From: Hyphomicrobiaceae bacterium
GTDB taxonomy: Bacteria > Pseudomonadota > Alphaproteobacteria > Rhizobiales > Hyphomicrobiaceae
NCBI GenBank assembly: GCA_023384095.1
Contig: JAHDXT010000011.1
Span: 1 to 64,000 of the forward strand
Direction: 5' to 3'
DNA: 64,000 bases
The number at the start of each line of letters is the position of its first letter. The first letter of the stretch is position 1. The notes beneath the pieces are model-generated. The model worked only from the letters and a program-made list of their open reading frames with translations, was not told the origin of the DNA and searched no databases. The position numbers and the translations under genes were made by a program. Positions 1 to 7,888 of this stretch are shown here, in pieces.

Positions 1-3
1 TCT

Positions 4-122
4 GCCCTCCCCTCGACGGGGAGGGCGGCGCGGCGGAGCCGCGCGGGTGGGGTGGGGCCACAACCCAGACGACGGCGCTCGCGCACCCCCACCCCCGCCC
101 CCTCCCCGCAAGGGGGAGGGGA
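4..122 (+). repeat. Dispersed palindromic repeat, family 1, copy A
   Basis: This gap is one copy of a repeat seen five times in the window. In order it holds a CCCTCCCC/GGGGAGGG hairpin, a GGCGGCGCGGCGGAGCCGCGC hairpin-like block, a G-run (GGGTGGGGTGGGG), about 35 less conserved bases, then a C-run (CACCCCCACCCCC) and a CCCCTCCCC/GGGGGAGGGG hairpin. Close copies lie at 16991-17109, 30160-30282 and 58994-59112, with a shortened one near 50917. It sits 3' of livH on the minus strand and could act as a transcript end. Confidence 0.75.
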
Positions 123-166
123 GACGGGTGGAGCTTTGGAAGCCTGCCTCGTCATCCCGGAGCTCC

Positions 167-1048
167 TCACCGCGGCGTCCCGAACAGGCCCGCGGGCCGC
201 AGCATCAGCACGATGGCCATGATGATGAAGATCACCGTGTTCGAGGCTTCCGGATAGAACACCTTCGTCAGGCCCTCGATCACGCCGAGCCCGAAGCCGG
301 TGACGATCGAGCCCATGATGGAGCCCATCCCGCCGATCACGACGACGGCGAAGACGACGATGATGAGGTTGGCGCCCATGACCGGATTGACCGAGTAGAT
401 CGGCGCCGCCAGCACGCCGGCGAGTGCGGCGAGCCCCACGCCGAAGCCGTAGGTCAGCGTCATCATGCGCGGCACGTTGATGCCGAAAGCGCGCACCAGG
501 GTCGGGTTCTCCGTGGCTGCCCGGAGATAGCTGCCGAGCTTCGTCCTCTCGATCATGAACCAGGTCGCGAGGCAGACCGTGAGCGACAGCACGACCACCC
601 ATCCCCGGTACCAGGGCAGGAACATGAAGCCGAGATTGGTGCCGCCGGGAATCGGATTGGTGTAGGGCAGCCCCGAGGACCCGTACTGCTTCCGGAACAG
701 CCCCTCGATCATCAGCGCCAGGCCGAACGTGAGCAGCAGCCCGTAGAGGTGGTCGAGATTGTAGAGCCGCGACAGGAACAATCGCTCGAGCACGATGCCC
801 ACGGCCCCGACGATGATCGGCGCCAGGATCAGCGCGCCCCAGTAGCCGACGCCGAGGTACTGCAGCAGCATGTAGGCCGTGAACGCACCCATCATGTACT
901 GGGCGCCGTGGGCGAAGTTGATCACGTTCAGCATGCCGAAGATGACCGCCAGCCCGAGGCTCAGCAACGCATAGAACGCGCCGTTGATGAGCCCGAGCAG
1001 AAGCTGCCCGAACAGGGCCTGCGGCGGCACGCCGATGAGCTCGAACAT
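167..1048 (-). CDS. livH: Branched-chain amino acid ABC transporter permease LivH
   Basis: Inner-membrane permease subunit of a LivFGHMK-type importer for branched-chain amino acids or related amides and ureas. The 293-residue product is highly hydrophobic with about eight membrane segments and carries the LivH-type segments NFAHGAQYMMGAF (about residues 44-56) and GGMGSIMGS (about 239-247). Length is normal for LivH (about 290). A GGGGAG ribosome site lies a few bases before the ATG. It is the last gene of the minus-strand run livG-livF-binding protein-livH. The partner LivM would be expected next but only a repeat is seen before the window edge, so LivM is outside the window or elsewhere. 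The substrate cannot be read from the sequence. Confidence 0.9.
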   Translation of the reverse strand: MFELIGVPPQALFGQLLLGLINGAFYALLSLGLAVIFGMLNVINFAHGAQYMMGAFTAYMLLQYLGVGYWGALILAPIIVGAVGIVLERLFLSRLYNLDHLYGLLLTFGLALMIEGLFRKQYGSSGLPYTNPIPGGTNLGFMFLPWYRGWVVVLSLTVCLATWFMIERTKLGSYLRAATENPTLVRAFGINVPRMMTLTYGFGVGLAALAGVLAAPIYSVNPVMGANLIIVVFAVVVIGGMGSIMGSIVTGFGLGVIEGLTKVFYPEASNTVIFIIMAIVLMLRPAGLFGTPR

Positions 1049-1183
1049 GCGATGGCTCCCCTTCCCCCTCCCGGTGCGGAAGGGAGGGTCGGCGAAGTCG
1101 GGGAGGCCGCGCCTGCGGTCTGCAGGATGCTTCCCCGCGGTCCGGCCTCTCCCCGCCGGCGGCGGAAAGAGACCTCCCTCTCC

Positions 1184-2398
1184 TCAGCCCTTGACGATCG
1201 GGCAGTTGCCCTGGTCGAGGGGCCGGAAGGCCTCGGCGGCCGGGATCGTCGCGCGCAGCTTGTAGTAGTCCCACGGCGCTTTGCTCTCCTCGGGCTTCTT
1301 CACCTCGAAGAGATACATGTCGTGGAGCTTGCGCCCGTCGGCGCGGATGGTGCCCTTGCCAAACAGCCGGTCGTCAGTCGGCGTTTCCTTCATCTTCGCA
1401 ACGACCTTGGCGCCGTCGCCCTCGCTCTTCAGTGCGTGCACGACCTTGAGGTAGTGCGTCACGGCCGAGTAGACGCCGGCCTGCACCATGGAGGGCATAT
1501 TGCCCTTGTTGGCCGCGGCGAACTCCTTGGCGAAGGCGCGGTTGTTGTCGTTCAGGTCCCAGTACCAGGCTTCGGTGAAGACGAGGCCCTGAGCGGTCTT
1601 CAACCCGATCGCATGGACGTCGGTGATGAACATCAGGAGGCTTGCGAGGTTCTGGCCGCCTGCAGTGATGCCGAACTCGGCGGCCTGCTTGACCGAGTTG
1701 ATGGTATCGCCGCCGGCATTGGCGAGGCCGATGATCTTGGCGCCCGACGCTTGCGCCTGCAGCAGGAAGGACGAGAAGTCCTGACCCGGGAAGGGGTGGC
1801 GCACCTTGCCCAGCACCTTGCCGCCGTTCTTCTCGACGAGCGCCGCCGTATCGCGCTCGAGCGCATGGCCGAAGGCATAGTCGGCGGTCAGGAAGAACCA
1901 CGTGTCGCCGCCGGTCTTGACGACGGCGTTGCCGGTGCCGTTGGCGAGCGCCCAGGTGTCATAGGTCCAGTGGACGGTGTTCGGCGTGCACGCCTTGCCC
2001 GTCAGGTCGGAGGAGGCCGCGCCCGAGTTCAGGAAGACCTTGTTCTTCTCCTTGGTGATGTTGTTGACGGCGAGCGCCACCGAGGACGTCGGCACGTCGA
2101 CCACGACATCCACGTTGTCGACATCGTACCACTGACGCACCACGTTGGAGCCGATGTCGGGCTTGTTCTGGTGGTCGGCGAACACGACCTCGATCTTGTC
2201 GTGACACTTGCTCGCCTTGCAGTAGTCCTCGACCGCCTTTTTCGCGGCCCATACGGAGCCCTGCCCGGTGAGGTCGGAGTAGAGACCCGACTGGTCGTTC
2301 ATGACGCCGATCTTGATGACGCCGTCCGTGAACTGGGCGTGCGCCGCAGTCGCCAGCACGCTGACGGCAGCAGCCATCATGAAGCTTCTTGCTTTCAC
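1184..2398 (-). CDS. ABC transporter periplasmic substrate-binding protein, LivK/amide-urea type
   Basis: Periplasmic type I ligand-binding protein that delivers substrate to the LivH permease complex. I start it at the GTG at 2398, eight bases after an AAGGAG ribosome site, rather than at the upstream ATG at 2425; this places a clean signal peptide (ending AAHA-Q) at the N-terminus of a 404-residue precursor. The mature part opens with IKIGVMNDQSGLYSDLTGQG, typical of Peripla_BP_6 proteins. It lies between livF and livH in the same operon, with about 135 bases before livH. Similar proteins bind short-chain amides, urea or hydrophobic amino acids as well as leucine, so the ligand is unassigned. 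Confidence 0.88.
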   Translation of the reverse strand: MKARSFMMAAAVSVLATAAHAQFTDGVIKIGVMNDQSGLYSDLTGQGSVWAAKKAVEDYCKASKCHDKIEVVFADHQNKPDIGSNVVRQWYDVDNVDVVVDVPTSSVALAVNNITKEKNKVFLNSGAASSDLTGKACTPNTVHWTYDTWALANGTGNAVVKTGGDTWFFLTADYAFGHALERDTAALVEKNGGKVLGKVRHPFPGQDFSSFLLQAQASGAKIIGLANAGGDTINSVKQAAEFGITAGGQNLASLLMFITDVHAIGLKTAQGLVFTEAWYWDLNDNNRAFAKEFAAANKGNMPSMVQAGVYSAVTHYLKVVHALKSEGDGAKVVAKMKETPTDDRLFGKGTIRADGRKLHDMYLFEVKKPEESKAPWDYYKLRATIPAAEAFRPLDQGNCPIVKG

Positions 2399-2428
2399 TT
2401 TCCGTTCTCCTTTGATGCTTCGCACAGT

Positions 2429-3142
2429 CTAGACACCGAGATAGCTTTCCAACTTTGCCTTGTTCGTCGCGATCCGGTCGTTCTCGAACATGTCCATCAC
2501 CTGCCCGTGCTCGACGATGTAATGCCGGTCGGCCACGGTGGCGGCGAAGTGGAAGTTCTGCTCGACGAGCAGGATCGTGAACCCCTTCTCCTTGAGCGAG
2601 CGCAGGATGCGGCCGATCTGCTGCACGATGACCGGCGCCAGCCCTTCCGTCGGCTCGTCGAGCAGCAGCAGGTCGGCCCCGGTGCGCAAAATGCGGGCAA
2701 TGGCCAACATCTGCTGCTCGCCGCCGGAGAGCTTGGTTCCCTGGCTGGCGCTGCGCTCCTGCAGTGCCGGGAAGAGGCTGTAGATCTCGTCCAGCCCGAG
2801 CCCGCCCGGCTTGACGGCGGGCGGCAGCAGCAGGTTTTCGCGCACATTGAGACTCGAGAAGATGCCCCGCTCCTCGGGCACGTAGGCAAGCCCGAGCCTG
2901 GCGATGCGATCCGACGGCCAGGTGATGGTCTCGCGACCATCGTAGACGACCGAACCGGTTCGCGCGTGCACGATGCCCATGATGGCCCGCATCGTGGTCG
3001 TCTTGCCGACGCCGTTGCGGCCGAGCAGGGTCACCACCTCGCCTTTCGGCACCATGAACGTCATGCCGTGCAGGATGTGGCTCTCGCCGTACCAGGCATG
3101 CAGGTCGTTGACGGCGAGCAGCGGCTGGTGGAGCTCAGGCAT
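2429..3142 (-). CDS. livF: Branched-chain amino acid ABC transporter ATP-binding protein LivF
   Basis: Cytoplasmic ATPase subunit of the Liv-type importer. The 237-residue length is exact for LivF. Visible motifs are the Walker A loop GRNGVGKT (residues 41-48), the signature LSGGEQQ (about 138), Walker B LLLLDEPTEGLAP and the switch histidine region in LLVEQN. The EQN form after Walker B is usual for LivF. Its start overlaps the end of livG by eight bases, indicating translational coupling. Confidence 0.93.
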   Translation of the reverse strand: MPELHQPLLAVNDLHAWYGESHILHGMTFMVPKGEVVTLLGRNGVGKTTTMRAIMGIVHARTGSVVYDGRETITWPSDRIARLGLAYVPEERGIFSSLNVRENLLLPPAVKPGGLGLDEIYSLFPALQERSASQGTKLSGGEQQMLAIARILRTGADLLLLDEPTEGLAPVIVQQIGRILRSLKEKGFTILLVEQNFHFAATVADRHYIVEHGQVMDMFENDRIATNKAKLESYLGV

Positions 3143-3908
3143 GAGCCACCCCGACTTCGTCGCCGGAGCCCATGTAGGCCTCGATGACCAGCGGATTGCG
3201 CGAGACCTCCTCGTAAGGCCCTTCCGCGAGGATCTCGCCGCGCGCCAGCACTGTGATGATGTCCGACAAGTCCGCCACGACCGACAGGTTGTGCTCGACC
3301 ATCAGCACGGTGCGGTTATGGGCGACGCGCCGGATGAGCTCGGAGATGCGGCCGATGTCCTCGCGGCCCATGCCGGCCATCGGCTCGTCGAGCAGAAGCA
3401 TCTCGGGATCGAGCGCCAGGGTCGTCGCGATCTCGAGCGCCCGCTTGCGGCCATAGGGCAGCTCGACAGCCTGCAGATCGGCATAGGCGCCGAGACCGAC
3501 GTCCTCGAGCAGTTGCAGCACGCGGTCATTGAGCGCGTCCAGAGACTGCTCCGAACGCCAGAAGTGGAACGAGGTGCCGAGCTTGCGCTGCAGCGCAATG
3601 CGGATGTTCTCCAGCACGGTCAGGTGCGGAAAGGTGGCCGAGATCTGGAAGCTGCGCACGAGCCCCATGCGCGCGATGTCCGCCGGCTTGAGGCGCGTTA
3701 TGTCCTCGCCCTTGTAGCGGATCACGCCCTTGGTCGGCGCCAGGAACTTGGTGATGAGATTGAAGCAGGTCGTCTTGCCGGCGCCGTTCGGCCCGATGAG
3801 CGCATGAATCGTGCCGCGCCGAACCTTCAGATCGACATCCTTTACTGCCCAAAGGCCCTTGAAATTCTTCGACAGTCGCTCCGTCTCGATGATGTTCTCG
3901 TCATTCAT
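3135..3908 (-). CDS. livG: Branched-chain amino acid ABC transporter ATP-binding protein LivG
   Basis: Second cytoplasmic ATPase of the Liv-type importer, first gene of the operon. The open frame extends upstream to 4004, but the extra 32 residues are Arg/Cys-rich and unlike LivG; I start at the ATG at 3908 (MNDENIIETERLSKNF), giving 257 residues, the normal LivG length. Walker A is GPNGAGKT (39-46); the signature is the LivG-type LPYGRKR and Walker B is LLLDEPMAGMG. The ribosome site at this start is weak. The 151 bases up to sitD at 4060 should hold the operon promoter, but I see no clear consensus. Confidence 0.9.
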   Translation of the reverse strand: MNDENIIETERLSKNFKGLWAVKDVDLKVRRGTIHALIGPNGAGKTTCFNLITKFLAPTKGVIRYKGEDITRLKPADIARMGLVRSFQISATFPHLTVLENIRIALQRKLGTSFHFWRSEQSLDALNDRVLQLLEDVGLGAYADLQAVELPYGRKRALEIATTLALDPEMLLLDEPMAGMGREDIGRISELIRRVAHNRTVLMVEHNLSVVADLSDIITVLARGEILAEGPYEEVSRNPLVIEAYMGSGDEVGVAHA

Positions 3909-4059
3909 GCGGGAGCATCCGGGGCCTGTCCTTGCTGGTTTCCTCTGCCGCGTTCTGCCGTCGCGGGCTTTCCGACATTGTGCATGCCGCACACAACTAG
4001 GCAATAGCGCTAACCTTTCGCCGCCATTGGCTCTTCGTCGGATAGGTTGCAGGAGCCGC

Positions 4060-4929
4060 TCAGGCGGAGCCGACCGGATCGGCCGGCGCGGCCGCTGGCC
4101 GCCACGTCCGGGACAGGATCAGAGCGCCGACGAACGCTGCCGCCTGCAGCAGGACGATCGAAGGGCCCGTCGCCGCGTCCATGTGGAAGCTCATCAGGGT
4201 GCCGGCCACGCTCGCGCCGACCGCCACCAGCACGGCGATCGCCAGCATGCGGTCGAACCGGCTGGTGAGGAGGTAGGCGGTGGCACCCGGCGCCACCAGC
4301 ATCGCCACCACCAGGATGATGCCGACCGCCTTCAGCGAGGCGACGATCGCCAGCGAGAGCAGCGCCAGCAGGCCGTAGTGCAGCCGCCGCACCGGCAGGC
4401 CGATGGCGCGGGCATGCTGCTGGTCGAAGCAGTAGAGCAGCAGGTCGCGCCGGCGGGCCAGCACGGCAAGCAGCACGCCGGCGGAGACGAGCACGATCTC
4501 GGCCAGCTCGCGATCGGTGACGCCGAGCAGGTTGCCGAACAGCACGTGGTTGAGATGCTCCTCGGTCTCGACCTTGGTGAACAGCACCAGGCCGAACCCG
4601 AACATGCCCGAGAACACGATGCCCATGACCGTGTCCTCGCGGATGCGGCTGTTCTCCTTGAGATAGCCGGTGAGCGTCGCACAGGTGAGCCCCGCCGCGA
4701 ACGCGCCGAGCGACAGCGGCAGGCCCAGCACGAAGGCCAGCACGATGCCGGGCAGCACTGCGTGCGAGATCGCGTCCCCCATCAGCGACCAGCCCTTCAG
4801 CACGAGGTAGCACGACAGCACGGCCGAGACCGCGCCGACCAGCACCGCCACGAGCATCGCCCGCTGCATGAAAGGGTAGGCCAGCGGCACGGCGACGAGA
4901 TCCCAGACGGCGCTCATGGCGGCAGTCAT
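4060..4929 (-). CDS. sitD: Manganese/iron ABC transporter permease SitD
   Basis: Inner-membrane permease of an ABC-3 family metal importer, 289 residues with eight or nine predicted membrane segments. The start at 4929 overlaps the TGA of sitC as ATGA; a second in-frame ATG lies at 4917. The conserved ABC-3 segment [18 protein letters not shown] is present near residue 45, and [15 protein letters not shown] in the C-terminal half. It is the fourth gene of the order binding protein, ATPase, permease, permease (sitABCD or mntABCD). SitC and SitD are paralogous and probably form a heterodimeric channel. Confidence 0.88.
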   Translation of the reverse strand: MTAAMSAVWDLVAVPLAYPFMQRAMLVAVLVGAVSAVLSCYLVLKGWSLMGDAISHAVLPGIVLAFVLGLPLSLGAFAAGLTCATLTGYLKENSRIREDTVMGIVFSGMFGFGLVLFTKVETEEHLNHVLFGNLLGVTDRELAEIVLVSAGVLLAVLARRRDLLLYCFDQQHARAIGLPVRRLHYGLLALLSLAIVASLKAVGIILVVAMLVAPGATAYLLTSRFDRMLAIAVLVAVGASVAGTLMSFHMDAATGPSIVLLQAAAFVGALILSRTWRPAAAPADPVGSA

Positions 4930-5786
4930 GGCGTCGGCGCCTTGCCTGCCGCACGGGTGCGGCGCCGGGCGGCCAGCATCCCGTGCTTGGGCGCGAGCAG
5001 GAACGCCGCCAGGAACACGAGCGTCTGCAGCGTGACGATGACGCCGCCGGTGGCGCCGTCGACGAAATAGCTGATGTAGGCGCCGATGAAGCTCGTCGAG
5101 GCGCCGATGAATACACTCAACGCGAGTAGGCGGCCGAAGCGGTCGGTGAGCAGGTAGGCGGTGGCGCCGGGCGTGATCACGGTGGCGACCACGAGCGCGG
5201 CGCCGACCGTCTGCAGCGCCGTCACGGCGGAGGCGCTGAGCAGGCAGAAGAAGACCACCTTCAGGGCGGTCGGGTTGAGGCCCACGGCGCGGGCGTGGCT
5301 CTCGTCGAAGAAGACGAGTTGCAGGTCCTTCCATAAGACCAGCAGGATGGCGAGCGCGACCACGGCGACGGCCACGACCTGCGCTGCATCCTCGTCGGCG
5401 ATCCCGAGGATGTTGCCGAGCACGATCGTCTGGACGCTGACGTGGATCGGATAGAGCGAGACGATGAACAGCCCCGCGGCGAAGAAGGCCGTGAACACGA
5501 CCCCGATCACGGCATCCTGCTTGAGCCGCGTCACCTGGCCGATGCCCCACATGCCGAAGGCGGCGATGATCCCTGCGAAGAAGGCCCCGGCTGCGTAGGG
5601 GAGCTGAAGGAGATAGGCGATGGCCACCCCGGGGACCACGGCGTGCGCCAGCGCATCGCCCATCAGCGACCAGCCCTTCAGCATCAGGTAGGCGGACAGG
5701 AAGGCGCACAGCCCGCCGACCAGCGCGCTCACCCACATCGCCCGCAGCATGTAGCCGTACTCGAACGGCACCAGCAGCTCGCTCAT
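4926..5786 (-). CDS. sitC: Manganese/iron ABC transporter permease SitC
   Basis: First permease of the metal importer, 286 residues, ABC-3 family. It has the same landmark as its neighbour, [18 protein letters not shown] (about residues 37-54), and [18 protein letters not shown] further on. Its start codon overlaps the stop of sitB by four bases (ATGA), and its own stop overlaps the sitD start by four bases, so sitB, sitC and sitD are translationally coupled. The C-terminus ends in a short basic tail. Confidence 0.9.
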   Translation of the reverse strand: MSELLVPFEYGYMLRAMWVSALVGGLCAFLSAYLMLKGWSLMGDALAHAVVPGVAIAYLLQLPYAAGAFFAGIIAAFGMWGIGQVTRLKQDAVIGVVFTAFFAAGLFIVSLYPIHVSVQTIVLGNILGIADEDAAQVVAVAVVALAILLVLWKDLQLVFFDESHARAVGLNPTALKVVFFCLLSASAVTALQTVGAALVVATVITPGATAYLLTDRFGRLLALSVFIGASTSFIGAYISYFVDGATGGVIVTLQTLVFLAAFLLAPKHGMLAARRRTRAAGKAPTP

Positions 5787-6700
5787 GGCTCCTCGCCCGG
5801 CCGCGCGCTCCCGGCGGGAGACTGCTCCGGCCCGCGCTCGCCGTAGAACACGACCGGCCGCTCGTCGTCGGTGAGGACGGTGACGGCGCGGCGGTCGTCG
5901 TCCTCGTGCAGCTCGGCGCCCGCCAGCCGGAAGCGGCGCAGCACGCCGCCGAACGCGCGCTCCAGGTTGGCCTGGGTGAAGGTCTCGGCCGTCGGGCCGG
6001 CCGCCAGCACCCTCCGGTTGAGCAGGACGACCTGATCGCAGAAGTCCGGCACGCTGCCGAGGTTGTGCGTGGAGACCAGCATCAGATGACCGGCGCTCCT
6101 GAGCTCGCGCAAGAGCGCCACGATGGCCGTCTCCGTCTTCACGTCGACGCCGGTGAACGGCTCGTCGAGCAGGATGAGGCGGGCGCCTTGCGCCAGCGCG
6201 CGGGCGAGGAAGACGCGCTTGCGCTGGCCGCCGCTCAGCTCGCCGATCTGCCGCTTGCGCAGGCGGCTCATGCCGACCCGCTGCAAGGCGAGATCCACCT
6301 GGCGGCGGTCCTCGGCGGCCGGGATGCGAAGGAAGCCCATGTGGCCGTAGCGGCCCATCATCACCACGTCCTCGACGAGCACGGGGAAGTTCCAGTCCAC
6401 CTCCTCGCTCTGCGGCACGTAGGCGACGATGCGCCGCTTCAGGGCGTCCCGCACGCCGAGCCCTGAGATGCGCACCTCGCCGCGGGACGGTCGCACGAAA
6501 CCCATGACCGACTTGAACAGCGTCGATTTTCCACTGCCGTTCGGGCCCGCGAGTCCGCAGATCGTGCCCGGGCCGAGCGCGAAGCTGACATCCAGGAGCG
6601 CGGTGAGCCCGTTGGGGTAGACGACGGTCAGGTCCCTGACATCGAGGCTCGCCTCGATGCCCGTGGCCGGGACGTTCTCAGATTGGGAAGGGGCGAGCAT
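5783..6700 (-). CDS. sitB: Manganese/iron ABC transporter ATP-binding protein SitB
   Basis: Cytoplasmic ATPase of the metal importer, 305 residues. Walker A is GPNGSGKST (52-60), the signature [15 protein letters not shown], Walker [13 protein letters not shown], and the switch histidine lies in [10 protein letters not shown]. The segment [20 protein letters not shown] is typical of the Mn/Zn-type ATPases. About 50 acidic and polar residues at the C-terminus extend beyond the usual family length of about 250-300. It follows sitA after a 75-base gap containing a strong hairpin (6743-6769). Confidence 0.9.
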   Translation of the reverse strand: MLAPSQSENVPATGIEASLDVRDLTVVYPNGLTALLDVSFALGPGTICGLAGPNGSGKSTLFKSVMGFVRPSRGEVRISGLGVRDALKRRIVAYVPQSEEVDWNFPVLVEDVVMMGRYGHMGFLRIPAAEDRRQVDLALQRVGMSRLRKRQIGELSGGQRKRVFLARALAQGARLILLDEPFTGVDVKTETAIVALLRELRSAGHLMLVSTHNLGSVPDFCDQVVLLNRRVLAAGPTAETFTQANLERAFGGVLRRFRLAGAELHEDDDRRAVTVLTDDERPVVFYGERGPEQSPAGSARPGEEP

Positions 6701-6742
6701 GCGGATCCTGTGTTCTATTGCAAGACCGGATTGAGACCCGAC

Positions 6743-6769
6743 GGGGTCAGACCCGCGGGGTCTGACCCC
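6743..6769 (-). terminator. Perfect 12-bp hairpin between sitA and sitB
   Basis: The bases GGGGTCAGACCC and GGGTCTGACCCC are exact complements separated by a three-base loop, seven bases after the sitA stop codon. There is no T-run on the minus strand, so it is not a standard intrinsic terminator. It may protect the 3' end of sitA mRNA or weaken read-through, so that the binding protein is made in excess of SitBCD, a common arrangement in binding-protein operons. Confidence 0.5.
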
Positions 6770-6775
6770 ACATTC

Positions 6776-7747
6776 CTAGTGCCCGAAGCCTTTCGCTATC
6801 GTGTCGACCGTGACCTCGAGCAGCTTCAGGTAGGTCGGCACCGGGCCTTTCTCGTTGCTGAGCGAGTCGACATAGAGCACGCCGCCGTAGCGCGCGCCCG
6901 TTTCGCGGGCGACCTGCCGCGCCGGCTTGTCGGAGATCGTGCTCTCGCTGAACACGACTGGGATCTCGTTCTCGCGAACGCGATCGATGACGCGGCGAAC
7001 CTGCTGCGGCGTGCCCTGCTCGTCGGCGTTGATGGGCCAGAGATAGAGCTCGCGCATCGCGTAGTCGCGGGCGAGATAGCTGAACGCGCCCTCGCTCGTC
7101 ACCAGCCACCGCTTGTCCTCCGGGATGGCGGCGAGCCGCTTGCGCAGCGGCGCGTCGATGGCCCTGATGCGGGCGGCGTAGGCCTCGGCGTTCCTGCGGT
7201 ATGTCTCTGCGTTGGCTGGATCGTGCATGGACAGCGCCTTGCGGATATTCTCGATATAGGCCAGCGCGTTCGAGGGCGACATCCAGGCATGAGGGTTGGG
7301 CCGGCCGGTGTAAGGCCCCTCGGTGATGCCGATCGGCTCGATGCCCTCGGTGATCACCGCGCTCGGCACGTCCTCGATGTTCTGGAAAAAGCGCTCGAAC
7401 CAGCGCTCGAGGTACATGCCGTTCCAGAGCACGAGATCGGCCGATTGCGCCTTGACCACGTCGAGCGGCGTCGGCTGATAGCCGTGGATCTCGGCGCCCG
7501 GCTTGGTGATGCTCTCGACGATCGCCGCCTCTCCGGCGACGTTCTGGGCGATGTCCTGGATCACCGTGAACGTAGTGACGACGCGCAGCGGCTTGCCGCC
7601 CCGATCGGCAGCCGCCCCTTGCGCCAGCAGCGGACCGCAGAGGAGCAGCGTCGAGGCGACGGCGGTCATCGCGCCGGCCAACCGCCGGGTGACCCAGGCC
7701 GACAGAAAGTCTTTCAAGCTGCGTCTCCCCAGGTATCCTGCGGGCAT
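6776..7747 (-). CDS. sitA: Manganese-type metal-binding lipoprotein/periplasmic protein SitA
   Basis: Periplasmic cluster 9 (ZnuA/PsaA-like) binding protein, 323 residues, first gene of sitABCD. The start at 7747 follows GGGAGG with eight bases spacing. A signal peptide with RR pairs and hydrophobic core runs to about residue 46. The metal ligands line up as His88 (EIHGYQ), His153 (NPHAWMSP), Glu219 (VTSEGAFSY) and Asp294 (YVDSLS). This His-His-Glu-Asp set is that of the Mn/Fe proteins PsaA, MntC and SitA, whereas zinc-specific ZnuA uses a third histidine and a His-rich loop, which is absent here. Mn(II) is the likeliest cargo, with Fe(II) possible. Confidence 0.9.
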   Translation of the reverse strand: MPAGYLGRRSLKDFLSAWVTRRLAGAMTAVASTLLLCGPLLAQGAAADRGGKPLRVVTTFTVIQDIAQNVAGEAAIVESITKPGAEIHGYQPTPLDVVKAQSADLVLWNGMYLERWFERFFQNIEDVPSAVITEGIEPIGITEGPYTGRPNPHAWMSPSNALAYIENIRKALSMHDPANAETYRRNAEAYAARIRAIDAPLRKRLAAIPEDKRWLVTSEGAFSYLARDYAMRELYLWPINADEQGTPQQVRRVIDRVRENEIPVVFSESTISDKPARQVARETGARYGGVLYVDSLSNEKGPVPTYLKLLEVTVDTIAKGFGH

Positions 7748-7760
7748 GGTGCGGGCCTCC

Positions 7761-7783
7761 CAGTTGCAAATCATTCGCAACTG
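7761..7783. promoter_or_regulatory. Palindromic Fur/Mur-like operator upstream of sitA
   Basis: A 23-bp inverted repeat, CAGTTGCAAAT-C-ATTCGCAACTG, pairs at 10 of 11 positions around a central C. It ends 14 bases before the sitA start codon, where it would cover the promoter or early leader. TTGCAAAT-type palindromes are bound by alphaproteobacterial Fur-family regulators, and rhizobial sit operons are controlled by the manganese regulator Mur. The assignment to Mur is inferred from the target operon. It also lies upstream of the divergent Mfd-like gene. Confidence 0.6.
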
Positions 7784-7888
7784 CAAGTGCAGATTAGATG
7801 CGTTTCGCGCGTTGTCAATGGCGCAAGCGTTGCAGCTCGAGGAAGGCCGGAGCACGGCCCCGACGAACGCGCGGCGCCGGATGCGGGT

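Noticed and set aside
47-3187. A plus-strand frame of over 1,000 codons opposite the liv genes
   Set aside because: It is the antisense shadow of livH, the binding protein and livF; its translation is Arg/His/Asp-rich with no fold or motif, as expected from high GC at third codon positions.
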